Assembly (NCBI GenBank): GCA_024228575.1
Contig: JAAETH010000062.1
Coordinates: 1-40,201, forward strand
Length of the DNA: 40,201 bases
Origin: Actinomycetes bacterium
GTDB taxonomy: Bacteria > Actinomycetota > Acidimicrobiia > Acidimicrobiales > Poriferisodalaceae
Reading direction: 5' to 3'
Shown here: one piece after another, positions 16,955-25,285 of the stretch
How positions within the stretch are numbered: the stretch's first letter is position 1
Layout of the letters: every line of letters begins with the position of its first letter
The notes under the pieces: model-generated
The model's input: only the letters and a program-made list of their open reading frames with translations
The model's database searches: none
What the model was told of the DNA's origin: nothing
Translations under genes and position numbers: made by a program

Positions 16955-17713
16955 TCAGGTAGCCGCGTGTTCTGCAATCGTCGACCGGAACTGGCTTGGC
17001 GTCAGACCGTAGACATCCTTGAAACACGTGGTGAACTGGCTCTGGTCGTAGTAGTGGCAGGCCCTGGCGATGTCGGCGAGCCCAGCGCCGGTCGTGGCGA
17101 GCATCGACGCGGCTCTGTCGGCGCGAATAGCCATGAGGTGCTGTTTCGGCGACACACCGAGCACCCTCCGCATGGCACGATCGAGCTGATCGGTCGTGAG
17201 TCCGGCTTCCTCGGCGAGATCCGAAACTCGCAGCGCACCCCGATCGCTTCGTTCGGCCAGTTCGATCGCACGGCGCAACCCATCGCCGAGCTGGCCGGCG
17301 CGTCCGCCAAGGTCTGTCGGCGTTGAGATCGCGACGATGACGTCGTCGAACCCTTCGGCCTTGTGCAGGGCGCGAGATGTGAGGAACCAATGCCTTTGGC
17401 CGCTGGCGTCGGCGACTGCCTCGAGGTGATTGACGGGGGTGCGACCGGACACGAGCAGCGCTCGGTCCTCGGCGCGATATAGCCGGGCGAGGTCGGGTGG
17501 GCAGAAGTCGTCGACGGTCATGCCTATCAGTTCGTGGCGGCGGCGCTCCCAGCGACGCACGAACATCTCGCTCACAGCGAGGTAGCGGCCATCGGTGTCC
17601 TTTACACAGAAGTAGACGTTCGGTGAAGCCTCGAAGAGGTCGGTGAGAAGCTGCACGGAGGGAGCCAGCATCCCCCAAGTATCGGTGGCACCGGGTACCG
17701 ACGCAAAGCCCAT
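16955..17713 (-). CDS. PAS-AraC transcription regulator (first copy)
   Basis: A protein of 252 residues from ATG 17713. A PAS-like sensor covers roughly 25-145, with FCVKDTDGRYLAVSEMFVRR at its start. An AraC-type double helix-turn-helix covers 155-252 (VSDLAEEAGLTTDQLDRAM and LADIARACHYYDQSQFTTCFKD). It is a paralogue of the regulator at 25365-26141: with the starts chosen here, both have exactly 34 residues before the FC(V/L)KD motif, which supports the two starts. Alternative start: ATG 17671. It is divergent from the flavin oxidoreductase-MttB operon, and the gap holds inverted TCTTGT/ACAAGA elements shared with the second copy. It probably controls that operon in response to a small ligand bound by the PAS domain. 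Confidence 0.88.
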   Translation of the reverse strand: MGFASVPGATDTWGMLAPSVQLLTDLFEASPNVYFCVKDTDGRYLAVSEMFVRRWERRRHELIGMTVDDFCPPDLARLYRAEDRALLVSGRTPVNHLEAVADASGQRHWFLTSRALHKAEGFDDVIVAISTPTDLGGRAGQLGDGLRRAIELAERSDRGALRVSDLAEEAGLTTDQLDRAMRRVLGVSPKQHLMAIRADRAASMLATTGAGLADIARACHYYDQSQFTTCFKDVYGLTPSQFRSTIAEHAAT

Positions 17714-17738
17714 GGCGCGCGTTCGTTGGACATTTTGG

Positions 17739-17765
17739 TCTTGTGAGCGGCAAATTCCTACAAGA
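17739..17765. promoter_or_regulatory. Putative PAS-AraC operator (inverted TCTTGT...ACAAGA)
   Basis: TCTTGT at 17739-17744 faces ACAAGA at 17760-17765, with centres 21 bp apart, or two helix turns. The flanking bases give ACAAGACC (minus strand) and ACAAGATC (plus strand). The same pair occurs between the second PAS-AraC gene and putA. The right element ends 31 bases before the ATG of the flavin oxidoreductase. Confidence 0.5.
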
Positions 17766-17796
17766 TCGTGTTCGGTGAAACTGCTCGCGTGGGCCG

Positions 17797-19830
17797 ATGA
17801 GTGACCCACTGTTGCAGCCCTTCCAGCTCAAACACCTGACACTCAGGAATCGTGTCTTCTCGTCGGCGCACGAACCCGCCTACGGCGAGGGCGGCATGCC
17901 GACGGACCGCTATCGGCTCTACCACGAGGAACGGGCCAAGGGAGGGGTGGCGCTCACGATGACGGCCGGATCCGCTGTGGTGGCGAGGGACAGTCCGCCG
18001 GCGTTCGGGAACCTGCACGCTTTCGACGATGCGATCGTTCCGTGGATTCAACGGCTGACCGATGGCGTGCACGAGCACGGTGCGGCCTGCATGATCCAGA
18101 TCACCCACCTGGGCCGGCGAGCCGGATGGTCGCAGGACGATTGGCTCCCGATTGTGGCGCCATCGCCGATCCGCGAACCCGCCCATCGTGGTCACCCGAA
18201 AGAAGCAGAGGACTGGGACATCGACCGCATCATTGCCGACTACGCCGATGCCGCAGAGCGGATGGCCGCGGGAGGCATGGACGGGATTGAGATCCAGTCG
18301 TACGGACACTTCTTCGACACATGGTGGTCGCCAGCGACCAACACCCGAGACGACGAGTTCGGCGGGTTGATCGAGGCACAGATGGCTGTTCCGATGCAGA
18401 TACTCCGTGCGGTGAGGGACCGGGTCGGTCCTGAATTCATCCTCGGTCTGCGCATGGCCGTCGATGAGGCGAACCCGGCCGGGCTCGGTTGTGAACGCGG
18501 CCTCGAGATCCTGCGACACATCGACGATGCAGATCTCATCGATTTTGTCAACGTGATCCGGGGCCACATCGACTCCGATGCCGCGCTGGCAGAGGTGATC
18601 CCGCTCCACGGCAGTCCTTCGGCACCACACCTCGATTTCGCCGGCGAAGTCCGTTCAACCACCGATCTGGCGATCCTGCACGCCTCCAAGATCGACGACG
18701 TCGCCACGGCTCGGTTCGGCATCGCCGAGGGAAAGCTCGACATGGTCGGGATGACCCGTGCCCAGATAGCCGACCCCCATCTGGTCAACAAGATCCGCGA
18801 TGGGAAGGAATCGACGATTCGGCCGTGTGTGGGTGCGACCTACTGTCTCGATCGGATCTACGAGGCGGGTGAAGCGCTCTGTATCCACAACCCGGCGACG
18901 GGCCGCGAGGCGACCATGCCCCACGAGGTTTCGCCCGCGGAGGTACCGAAGCGGGTGGTCGTGGTCGGCGCAGGCCCCGGTGGGCTGGAGGCGGCGAGGG
19001 TTGCCGGCGAACGCGGCCACGAGGTGGTTGTGTTCGACGCCATGCCCAGGGCGGGAGGGCAGATCCGACTTGCGACGAGGAACAAACGTCGGATCGATCT
19101 CATCGGGATCATCGATTGGAGGCTCTCCGAACTCGATCGCCTCGGGGTCTCGGTTCACCTCGGCACCGTCGCCGACCGCGATACCGTGCTCGCTCTCGAA
19201 CCCGACGTCGTGGTCATCGCCACCGGTGGTTCACCCCAGCTGCCCCCGCTGGAGGCTGGGCACGAACTGGTATCGACGGCCTGGGACGTCATAGCGGGTG
19301 ACGTCCGCCCGAAGGGCCGTGTGCTGCTCTACGACGACGATGGAACCCATCACGCCATGACGGCCGCCGAACTGTTGGCGGAATCGGGTGTCGATCTCGA
19401 GATCGTGACACCGGAGCGCATGTACGGCGTCGACGTTGGTGGGATGAACGCTGTGGCGTACGCCCGGGCGGTGAACGAGGCCGACGTGCGCATCACATTG
19501 CACCAGCGGGTCGTGTCGGTCGCTCGGCAGGGCGACGACCTCGTGGTCCAGGTGGGTTCGGACCATTCGTCGGTGCGTCACGAGAGGCGTGTCGATCACG
19601 TGATCGTCGCCCACGGAACGGAACCAGAGGCAGACGTCTATTTCGAGCTGAAGGCCGACTCGAGCAATCGTGGTGCTGTCGACTACGGAGCACTGATCGA
19701 TGGGCGCCCGCAGACACTGGCTGCGAACCCCGATGGCAAGTACCAACTCTTCCGGATCGGTGATGCCGTGGAGAGCCGGAACATCCACGCTGCGATATAT
19801 GACGCACTCCGCCTGGTGAAGGACCTCTAG
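17797..19830 (+). CDS. NADH:flavin oxidoreductase, demethylase-like (old yellow enzyme family)
   Basis: A protein of 677 residues with two halves. The first, about 1-340, is an FMN-binding TIM barrel of the old yellow enzyme family (PFQLKHLTLRNRVFSS, then the AGMDGIEIQSYGHFF barrel segment). Residues 385-670 are a FAD/NAD(P)-binding half starting VVVVGAGPGGLEAARVAGERG. The layout matches trimethylamine dehydrogenase, dienoyl-CoA reductase and the DgcA/StcD-type demethylases of dimethylglycine and N-methylproline. In the iron-sulfur site, C344, C350 and C362 are present, but A347 stands where the usual second cysteine would be (C-V-G-A-T-Y-C). The stop codon is followed directly by the MttB-like start, so both form one operon. 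Together with that neighbour, N-demethylation of an amine is the likely job. The substrate is not proven. Confidence 0.85.
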   Translation: MSDPLLQPFQLKHLTLRNRVFSSAHEPAYGEGGMPTDRYRLYHEERAKGGVALTMTAGSAVVARDSPPAFGNLHAFDDAIVPWIQRLTDGVHEHGAACMIQITHLGRRAGWSQDDWLPIVAPSPIREPAHRGHPKEAEDWDIDRIIADYADAAERMAAGGMDGIEIQSYGHFFDTWWSPATNTRDDEFGGLIEAQMAVPMQILRAVRDRVGPEFILGLRMAVDEANPAGLGCERGLEILRHIDDADLIDFVNVIRGHIDSDAALAEVIPLHGSPSAPHLDFAGEVRSTTDLAILHASKIDDVATARFGIAEGKLDMVGMTRAQIADPHLVNKIRDGKESTIRPCVGATYCLDRIYEAGEALCIHNPATGREATMPHEVSPAEVPKRVVVVGAGPGGLEAARVAGERGHEVVVFDAMPRAGGQIRLATRNKRRIDLIGIIDWRLSELDRLGVSVHLGTVADRDTVLALEPDVVVIATGGSPQLPPLEAGHELVSTAWDVIAGDVRPKGRVLLYDDDGTHHAMTAAELLAESGVDLEIVTPERMYGVDVGGMNAVAYARAVNEADVRITLHQRVVSVARQGDDLVVQVGSDHSSVRHERRVDHVIVAHGTEPEADVYFELKADSSNRGAVDYGALIDGRPQTLAANPDGKYQLFRIGDAVESRNIHAAIYDALRLVKDL

Positions 19831-21363
19831 ATGACCGACATCTCCAAACCCCGTCGCCGAGGGCGTGGGGCTCGCAAGCTCGCCCGCGAAACCGCGGCAA
19901 CACCTCGATTGCCGACCATTCGTTACGGCATCAAGCCGGTTGAGGTCGTCAGCGCCGACCAGCTCGAGACCATCCACCAGGCATCGCTCAAGATCCTCAG
20001 AGAGGTCGGCATCGACTTTCGCGACGAAGTCGCGATCGAGCAATGGTCCGCCGCTGGGGCAGAGGTTCGCGGCGAACGGGTGCACCTCGATGGCGAGATG
20101 ATCGAGGATCTGGTCGCCAGAGCGCCCGAACGTTTCGAACTGACCGGACGGGGTCCGAACTCACGGTTCGAGATCGGGCTCGACACCGTTGCGTTTTGCC
20201 CCACACATGGTCCGCCCAACATTCGAGACCTCGAAGGCGTACGCCGGTTCTCGACGATCGACGACCTTCGCACCGTCAACAAGATCGTGCAGATGAGCCC
20301 GGGCTTCCACATGGCTTCTGGGTTCGCGGCAGAGCCGATGGACATAGCGGTTCCCTGGAGGCACCTCCACATCAACCACAGCAGTCTTGTCGAGACCGAC
20401 CTGGCCACCTTTGGTATGACCACCGGCGAGGAGCGAACGCGAGACAGCATCGCGATGGCCGAGATCGTCTACGGCTCGGATTTCCTTCGCGACAATGTGG
20501 TCATGCTCGGGCACATCTCGGGCAACTCGCCCTTGGTGTGGGACTCCACGATGCTCGAGGGTCTTCGGGTGATGATCGAGGCGGGGCAGGGTGTTCTGAT
20601 CTCGCCATTTGTCCTCGGTGCCGCGAACACACCGGCCGACGTGGCCGCCACGGCCGCCCAACTGAACGCCGAGGCGCTTGCATGTATCGCGTACAGCCAG
20701 TTGGTTCACCCGGGGGCTCCGGTCATCTACGGCCAGTATTCGGTGGCGGTGTCGATGAAGTCGGGTGCGCCGATGTCGGGCATGCCAGAGGTGAGCCTCC
20801 TGAACGGGATCGTCGGCCAGCTGGCGCGCCGCTACAAGGTGCCCTGGCGCACCTCCGCGGCGCAATCCTCTGGCAAGACATTTGATGCTCAGTCGGGGTA
20901 CGAATCGGCCACGTCCTATATGGCCGGAGTCACCGCAAACGCGAACCTGATGCTGCACGCCGGAGGCTGGGACGAGGCCGGGATGGTGACGTGCCTGGCG
21001 AAGCTCGTCGCCGACAGCGAACAGAACCTGATGATGGCCACCTATGCGCGCGGGGTGAGCTTCGACCGCTTCGATGAGGCCTTGGAAGCGGTCGGTCGTA
21101 TCGGGCCTGGCGGTCACTATCTCGGAGACGAGTTCACGCTCGCCAACTTTGAGGACGCCTTCTTCTCGCCCAAGATCCTCGACTACGAAGCGTTCGAGAC
21201 GTGGGAGCTCCAGGGATTGCGCGACATGTGGGAGCGTTCGCGACAGCACGCACAAGCAGTGCTCGCGTCGTACGAGCCACCACCGATGGACGACGCGGTA
21301 CGAGAGGAACTCGATGCCTTTGTGGAGCGACGCCAGTCCGAGCTTTCGCCCGACGTCGTTTGA
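19831..21363 (+). CDS. MttB-family (trimethylamine methyltransferase-like) protein without pyrrolysine
   Basis: A protein of 510 residues that starts with the base after the oxidoreductase stop codon. It has the full MttB family length and layout: a basic start (PRRRGRGARK), VVSADQLETIHQASLKILREVGIDF, CPTHGPPNIRDLEGVRR, then a TIM barrel. The reading frame has no internal TAG, so it is the non-pyrrolysine type. Characterised members of this type in anaerobes demethylate glycine betaine (MtgB), proline betaine (MtpB) and carnitine (MtcB), passing the methyl group to a corrinoid protein. No corrinoid protein, activator or methyltransferase partner is visible in the window. Pairing with the flavin oxidoreductase suggests serial demethylation of a quaternary amine. 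The gene ends 10 bases before the convergent ligase gene. Confidence 0.88.
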   Translation: MTDISKPRRRGRGARKLARETAATPRLPTIRYGIKPVEVVSADQLETIHQASLKILREVGIDFRDEVAIEQWSAAGAEVRGERVHLDGEMIEDLVARAPERFELTGRGPNSRFEIGLDTVAFCPTHGPPNIRDLEGVRRFSTIDDLRTVNKIVQMSPGFHMASGFAAEPMDIAVPWRHLHINHSSLVETDLATFGMTTGEERTRDSIAMAEIVYGSDFLRDNVVMLGHISGNSPLVWDSTMLEGLRVMIEAGQGVLISPFVLGAANTPADVAATAAQLNAEALACIAYSQLVHPGAPVIYGQYSVAVSMKSGAPMSGMPEVSLLNGIVGQLARRYKVPWRTSAAQSSGKTFDAQSGYESATSYMAGVTANANLMLHAGGWDEAGMVTCLAKLVADSEQNLMMATYARGVSFDRFDEALEAVGRIGPGGHYLGDEFTLANFEDAFFSPKILDYEAFETWELQGLRDMWERSRQHAQAVLASYEPPPMDDAVREELDAFVERRQSELSPDVV

Positions 21364-21373
21364 CGGGTGATCC

Positions 21374-22939
21374 TCAGCCGGGACGGACTCGAGACGATTC
21401 CTGGGTGTCCCATGTCGTGGGTGTGGTCCCTCGGTCGCGGAGCACATCCTTGCGGACCTTCTCGGTCGGTGTCCTGGGAAGTTCGTCGACGAAGTCGATG
21501 AACCTGGGCACCATATGGCGTGCTGCACGTCCGGTGCAGAACTCGACCAGAACCTCTGGTTCGATGATTCGCCCGGGCCGTGGCACAACGGCGACCATGA
21601 GGTCCTCCTCGGTGAGTTCGCTCGGCACCCCGAACGCGGCGGCGTCGAGTACGTCGGGGTGCAGTTTCACAACCTCTTCCACCTCGAACGCCGAGATGTT
21701 CTCACCACGTCGACGGATGCTGTCGGCGCTGCGTCCGACGAAGTAGTGGTACCCGTCAGCGTCTCGGTGAAGCCGGTCCCCTGTGTGGAACCATAGGTTT
21801 CGTCTGGACATCAACGTCGCTTCGGGCATTCCGAGGTAGCCATCGGCCATGATCGACGGCTCGGTTGGTCGCACGACGAGTTCGCCCACTTCCCCGATGC
21901 CGACTTCGAATCCGTCCTGGTCGTGGAGTTGGGTTTCGTACGCATCGATCACGGTGCCGCACGAGCCCGGTCTACGGGGCCGATCGATCGGGTGATACAT
22001 GGGGATCCCAGCGTCGGTGCTGCCGTACAGCTCGACGAGGTGTAGGCCGAATCGTTGCTCGAACTCACCGGCGATCTCGTCGGGTACCGGTACTCCCCAG
22101 GCAAGTCGGACCGAGTTGTCCGCGTCATGGTGTGACGGTTCGGCCTTGTGCAACATGGTGAGCGTCGCCCCCATGAAGTCGAACACCGTCGCCTGGAACC
22201 GCCGCGCCTCGGGCCAGAAACCCGAGACCGAGAAACGTTCCCCGATCGCGGCGGTCGCTCCCAGGACGAGGGCAGGTGCAACCGTCAACACCGTGGCGTC
22301 GATGTGGAACAACGGAAACGGGCAGTAGAGAACATCGCTGTCGAGGAAGCCGAGGTGTTGGGACATCAGCTCTGCATGGCGAAGGACGTATCGATGGGAC
22401 AGCACACATCCCTTGGAGGGTCCCGTTGTCCCAGAGGTGAACAAGACCATCGCCGGATCGACGGCCTCATGGGTCGACGAAATGGCGATCGTTGAAGAAG
22501 CCGCGAGTTCCTCCCAACGGCCACCTACTGCGATGTGCACCAGGCCGGCGGGTAGGGCGTCGGCGACCTCGTCGAGGTTGGCGGCAACCGTCGCGTCGTA
22601 CAACACGGTTCGGGGTTGCGTCACCGTGATCGCATGCACCAGGGCCGGTCCCTTGAACGCCGTGTTGATCAGGCATGCAACCGCGCCGAGGCGCGATAGA
22701 GCGAAGAGCGAGATCATGAATTCGGCACCATTGGCCATCAGGACTGGAACCGTGGCCCCCGGTTCCACACCGATCGACGCCAGCCCGGCCGCCAGCCTCG
22801 AGGTGCGGTCGTCGACCTCGGCGAATGTGAGGTCGCCCGAATCAAACCGTAGGAATTCACGATCTGTGTGGGTGCGAGCCCGCTCGGCGAGCAACCCGTC
22901 GATCGTCGGCCCGAGCGCCGATTTCGAATCGCTCAACAC
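21374..22939 (-). CDS. Acyl-CoA synthetase (class I adenylate-forming, CaiC-like)
   Basis: A protein of 521 residues from GTG 22939, taken because upstream codons lack family similarity. An in-frame ATG at 22987 would overlap the divergent hydratase. The A3 motif VLFTSGTTGPSKG is at 165-177. LVELYGSTDAGIP, the HTGD motif and the flexible-hinge RRRGENISAFEVEEV follow, with the catalytic lysine in TPTEKVRK near the C-terminus. It activates a carboxylic acid with ATP and loads it onto CoA. Its sequence style is near the carnitine/crotonobetaine ligase group, which fits the neighbouring MttB-like gene and hydratase. A medium-chain or aromatic acid ligase cannot be excluded. It is convergent with MttB and divergent from the hydratase (27-bp gap). 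Confidence 0.85.
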   Translation of the reverse strand: MLSDSKSALGPTIDGLLAERARTHTDREFLRFDSGDLTFAEVDDRTSRLAAGLASIGVEPGATVPVLMANGAEFMISLFALSRLGAVACLINTAFKGPALVHAITVTQPRTVLYDATVAANLDEVADALPAGLVHIAVGGRWEELAASSTIAISSTHEAVDPAMVLFTSGTTGPSKGCVLSHRYVLRHAELMSQHLGFLDSDVLYCPFPLFHIDATVLTVAPALVLGATAAIGERFSVSGFWPEARRFQATVFDFMGATLTMLHKAEPSHHDADNSVRLAWGVPVPDEIAGEFEQRFGLHLVELYGSTDAGIPMYHPIDRPRRPGSCGTVIDAYETQLHDQDGFEVGIGEVGELVVRPTEPSIMADGYLGMPEATLMSRRNLWFHTGDRLHRDADGYHYFVGRSADSIRRRGENISAFEVEEVVKLHPDVLDAAAFGVPSELTEEDLMVAVVPRPGRIIEPEVLVEFCTGRAARHMVPRFIDFVDELPRTPTEKVRKDVLRDRGTTPTTWDTQESSRVRPG

Positions 22940-22953
22940 GGGCCAGGCCCGAC

Positions 22954-22959
22954 TACGGT
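22954..22959 (+). promoter_or_regulatory. Putative -10 box of the leaderless hydratase gene
   Basis: TACGGT ends 6 bases before the GTG at 22966 and no ribosome binding site is present. The same hexamer and spacing occur at 38603-38608 before the secreted repeat protein. Confidence 0.5.
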
Positions 22960-22965
22960 GACGCG

Positions 22966-23751
22966 GTGGACGACAATCACGAGACAAGCGGTTCCTTCCG
23001 GTACGAAACGGTGCGGTCCGAAGTCGACGATCACGGCGTTCGGACCATCTCGTTGAACCGGCCCGAGAGCCTGAACGCGATGAATCGCCAGTTGATCGAC
23101 GACGTGGCCTCGGCCTTCGATGACGCCAATCGGGACGACTCGACCCGTGCGATCGTGTTCACCGGTACCGGCCGAGCCTTTTGTGCCGGTGACGACCGCA
23201 AGGAACACACACATCCTCGCGACGAGACCGAGGCGCGCGACGTCGTCGACGCGATACAGGCTGCAACCGAGGCAATCGTGTTCGGCGCCAAGCCCGTCGT
23301 CGGAGCGATCAACGGATGGGCGGTCGGAGGCGGTTTCGAGTGGGCGATCAACTGCGACTTCCCCATTTGGGGGGAGAGCGCGGTCGGGTTTTTCCCCGAG
23401 GTGTCACTCAATCTGTTCGTCACTGGCGCGGTCACCTCACTGCTCCCGGCCCTGGTCGGGCTGAACACCGCACGCGAGATGCTCTTCCTCGGGCAGCGGT
23501 ACTCGGCACAGGAACTTCACGGCGTGGGGGTTGCGTGGCGTGTCGCGCCCGACGATCAGCTCATCGCCGAAGCAACAGCGGTGGCGCGGCGACTCGCCTC
23601 GCTCCCGAGCCTGTCGGTCCGGGCGATGAAACGAACCCTCAACCAGGCGGCGGCTACCGACCTCCGTGCAGCCTTGGACCTCGAGACCGAAGCGACGGTC
23701 GTCGGGTTCCTCGATCCGCTCACGACCGAGCTCCTGAAACAGTTCGACTGA
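22966..23751 (+). CDS. Enoyl-CoA hydratase/isomerase family protein
   Basis: A protein of 261 residues from GTG 22966. The crotonase fold is clear: TISLNRPESLNAMN, TGTGRAFCAGDD with the oxyanion-hole backbone, KPVVGAINGWAVGGGFEWAINCD, and the two catalytic-type glutamates in FFPEVSL and NTAREMLFLG. It adds water to, or isomerises, an acyl-CoA double bond. It lies divergent from the acyl-CoA ligase with only 27 bases between the starts, so both may share control. Together they resemble the CaiC/CaiD pair of carnitine metabolism, but general crotonases cannot be split by substrate from sequence. The start is supported by a TACGGT box 6 bases upstream. Confidence 0.88.
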   Translation: MDDNHETSGSFRYETVRSEVDDHGVRTISLNRPESLNAMNRQLIDDVASAFDDANRDDSTRAIVFTGTGRAFCAGDDRKEHTHPRDETEARDVVDAIQAATEAIVFGAKPVVGAINGWAVGGGFEWAINCDFPIWGESAVGFFPEVSLNLFVTGAVTSLLPALVGLNTAREMLFLGQRYSAQELHGVGVAWRVAPDDQLIAEATAVARRLASLPSLSVRAMKRTLNQAAATDLRAALDLETEATVVGFLDPLTTELLKQFD

Positions 23752-24023
23752 GTACAACACCGGCACCGTTGCCTCAGCACTCCACCACGGTCGATCCGAC
23801 CGACCGGGCGGCCGCTCTGTCAACGTATCCGGACGGCCTGGCCTTCAGCTCCCGGATTCCGACCTGCATGTAGTCACGCTAGCCAAGTACGTGACCACAT
23901 TCGAGAACGCCCTGGTTGCGGCCGTCGTATCGTGTGCCGTCTTCGGGTGGGAGTTCCAGGATGATCGAAGCCCGTGCCCTACGATTTCTGGCGCTGCACG
24001 AGATCGACCTAGCGTCGTTTGGT
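23752..24023. promoter_or_regulatory. Intergenic region upstream of VOC gene, with a small inverted repeat
   Basis: No gene was recognised in these 272 bp. GTCACG (23873-23878) and CGTGAC (23890-23895) are inverted copies with an 11-base spacer and centres 17 bp apart. This could be an operator for the VOC gene, but a 6-bp arm pair is weak evidence. Confidence 0.25.
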
Positions 24024-24386
24024 ATGGACAACTCCCGGTTCGATGCACAGGTCACGTTCGTCTACGTCGGCGATTTGGCGCGCTCCGCCGCGTTCTACGG
24101 TGACCTGTTGGGCCTCGAGCTCGTTCGTGACCAGGGCGCATGCCTCATCTACCGGGCTGCAACCGACGCCTACCTCGGTGTCTGTGACCATCGTCCACCC
24201 GATCCCGGTGGGTTGATCATCACACTTGTGGCCGACGACGTCGATGAGTGGGCCGCCCGGCTGACCTCTGCTGGTCACACCGTCGACGGCCCACACATCA
24301 ACGAACGATTCGCGCTGTACCACTGCTTCGTCCGCGATCCCGATGGTCACGTGGTCGAGATTCAGCGGTTCGACCAGCCGCTCTGA
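24024..24386 (+). CDS. VOC-family (glyoxalase/bleomycin-resistance fold) protein
   Basis: A protein of 120 residues from ATG 24024. A longer in-frame version from 23916 adds 36 residues without family features. It is one vicinal-oxygen-chelate module: FVYVGDLARSAAFYGDLLGLELV at the start, then GLIITLVADDVDEWAARLTSAGH and the closing CFVRDPDGHVVEIQRFD, where the final glutamate is a usual metal ligand. Such single modules act as homodimers in isomerases, dioxygenases or as binding proteins. It stands alone on the plus strand and converges on arsM. VOC proteins next to arsenic genes are sometimes ArsI-like C-As lyases, but this protein lacks an obvious cysteine pair, so that link is not supported. 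Confidence 0.8.
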   Translation: MDNSRFDAQVTFVYVGDLARSAAFYGDLLGLELVRDQGACLIYRAATDAYLGVCDHRPPDPGGLIITLVADDVDEWAARLTSAGHTVDGPHINERFALYHCFVRDPDGHVVEIQRFDQPL

Positions 24387-24397
24387 TCTCCATCAGA
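24382..24397. terminator. Hairpin at the VOC/arsM convergent junction
   Basis: Perfect 6-bp arms TCTGAT (24382-24387) and ATCAGA (24392-24397) with a 4-base loop. The VOC stop codon TGA (24384-24386) is inside the left arm. No T-tract follows. Confidence 0.4.
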
Positions 24398-24424
24398 ACG
24401 AGCCGGCATGCGCCTGCGCGTGTA

Positions 24425-25249
24425 CTAGCCCGCCTTGGAAGCGCGCACAAAGGCGGATATGAACTGCCCTTCCATCGAGGTGAGTTCGTCGATGCTGATG
24501 CCGCTGTTGGCGAGCACGTCCCCTGCGTCGGCGGGATCGTAGATGCGGGTGGGCACGATCTCGATGTCGGTGAACCCAGCGGCGGCCAGCAGTGAGCGGT
24601 ACTCGTCCTCATCGAGGGCGCCGGCGACACACCCGATCCAGGCTTCGACACTGGAGCGAATGCGGGGGTCGATGGAACCGCGTACGACGACGTCCGAGAC
24701 GGCGAAACGACCACCCGGCCGCAGGACCCGGAACGCCTCCTTCAGTACCTGTCCCTTGTCGGACGACAGATTGATCACACAGTTCGAGATGATCACGTCG
24801 ACAGAGGCGTCGGGCAGTGGGATGTCTTCGATCTGGCCCTTGAGGAACTCGACGTTTTCCACCCCGGCTTCGCGCTGGTTCTTGCGGGCCAGCTCCAGCA
24901 TGTCGTCGGTCATGTCGAGGCCGTAGGCCTTGCCGGTGGCTCCCACCCGTTGGGCGGACAACATCACATCTATGCCGCCTCCCGAGCCGAGGTCGAGAAC
25001 GACCTGACCTTCGGAGAGCTCGATGAGCGCGGTGGGGTTGCCACATCCGAGAGAGGCTTGGAGTGCCGCATCGGGCACGTCGACCGTCTCGTCGGCGGTG
25101 TAGAGGTCGCGGGTGATCGGGTTGGACGAACAGCAATCGCTGGACCGGCTTCCTCCCGAGGCATCGATTACCTCCCGGGCAATCTTCCCGTACCGATCGC
25201 TGACCTCCTTCTGGAGTTCGTCGTCGCGGATGTCGGTGTTCTGGGTCAT
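24425..25249 (-). CDS. arsM: Arsenite S-adenosylmethionine methyltransferase
   Basis: A protein of 274 residues from ATG 25249, chosen for AGGGAA 8 bases upstream. It methylates arsenite to methylated arsenicals in the cytoplasm with SAM and thiols. The SAM-binding motif VVLDLGSGGGIDVMLSA is at 83-99. The three conserved arsenic-binding cysteines match the family: C69 in SLGCGNP, C157 in SNCVINL and C207 in GCVAGAL. A further CC pair (C39-C40) lies in the N-terminal part, as in other ArsM proteins. It converges on the VOC gene. An AT-rich promoter with a matching inverted repeat lies upstream, typical of an ArsR-type metalloregulator, but no arsR gene is in the window. Confidence 0.93.
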   Translation of the reverse strand: MTQNTDIRDDELQKEVSDRYGKIAREVIDASGGSRSSDCCSSNPITRDLYTADETVDVPDAALQASLGCGNPTALIELSEGQVVLDLGSGGGIDVMLSAQRVGATGKAYGLDMTDDMLELARKNQREAGVENVEFLKGQIEDIPLPDASVDVIISNCVINLSSDKGQVLKEAFRVLRPGGRFAVSDVVVRGSIDPRIRSSVEAWIGCVAGALDEDEYRSLLAAAGFTDIEIVPTRIYDPADAGDVLANSGISIDELTSMEGQFISAFVRASKAG

Positions 25250-25285
25250 CGTCGTTCCCTTTTCCATTGTTCTCGTATCGACTGT

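Noticed and set aside
19831-21363. Pyrrolysine codon in the MttB-like gene
   Set aside because: The frame has no internal TAG over its full family length.
20161-21588. Long minus-strand frame of 475 codons over the MttB-like gene
   Set aside because: It is antisense to a clearly conserved gene and shows no domain. Long antisense frames are expected in high-GC DNA.
24024-24386. ArsI-like organoarsenical lyase, because it converges with arsM
   Set aside because: The protein lacks the vicinal cysteine pair expected for ArsI. Only a generic VOC assignment is supported.
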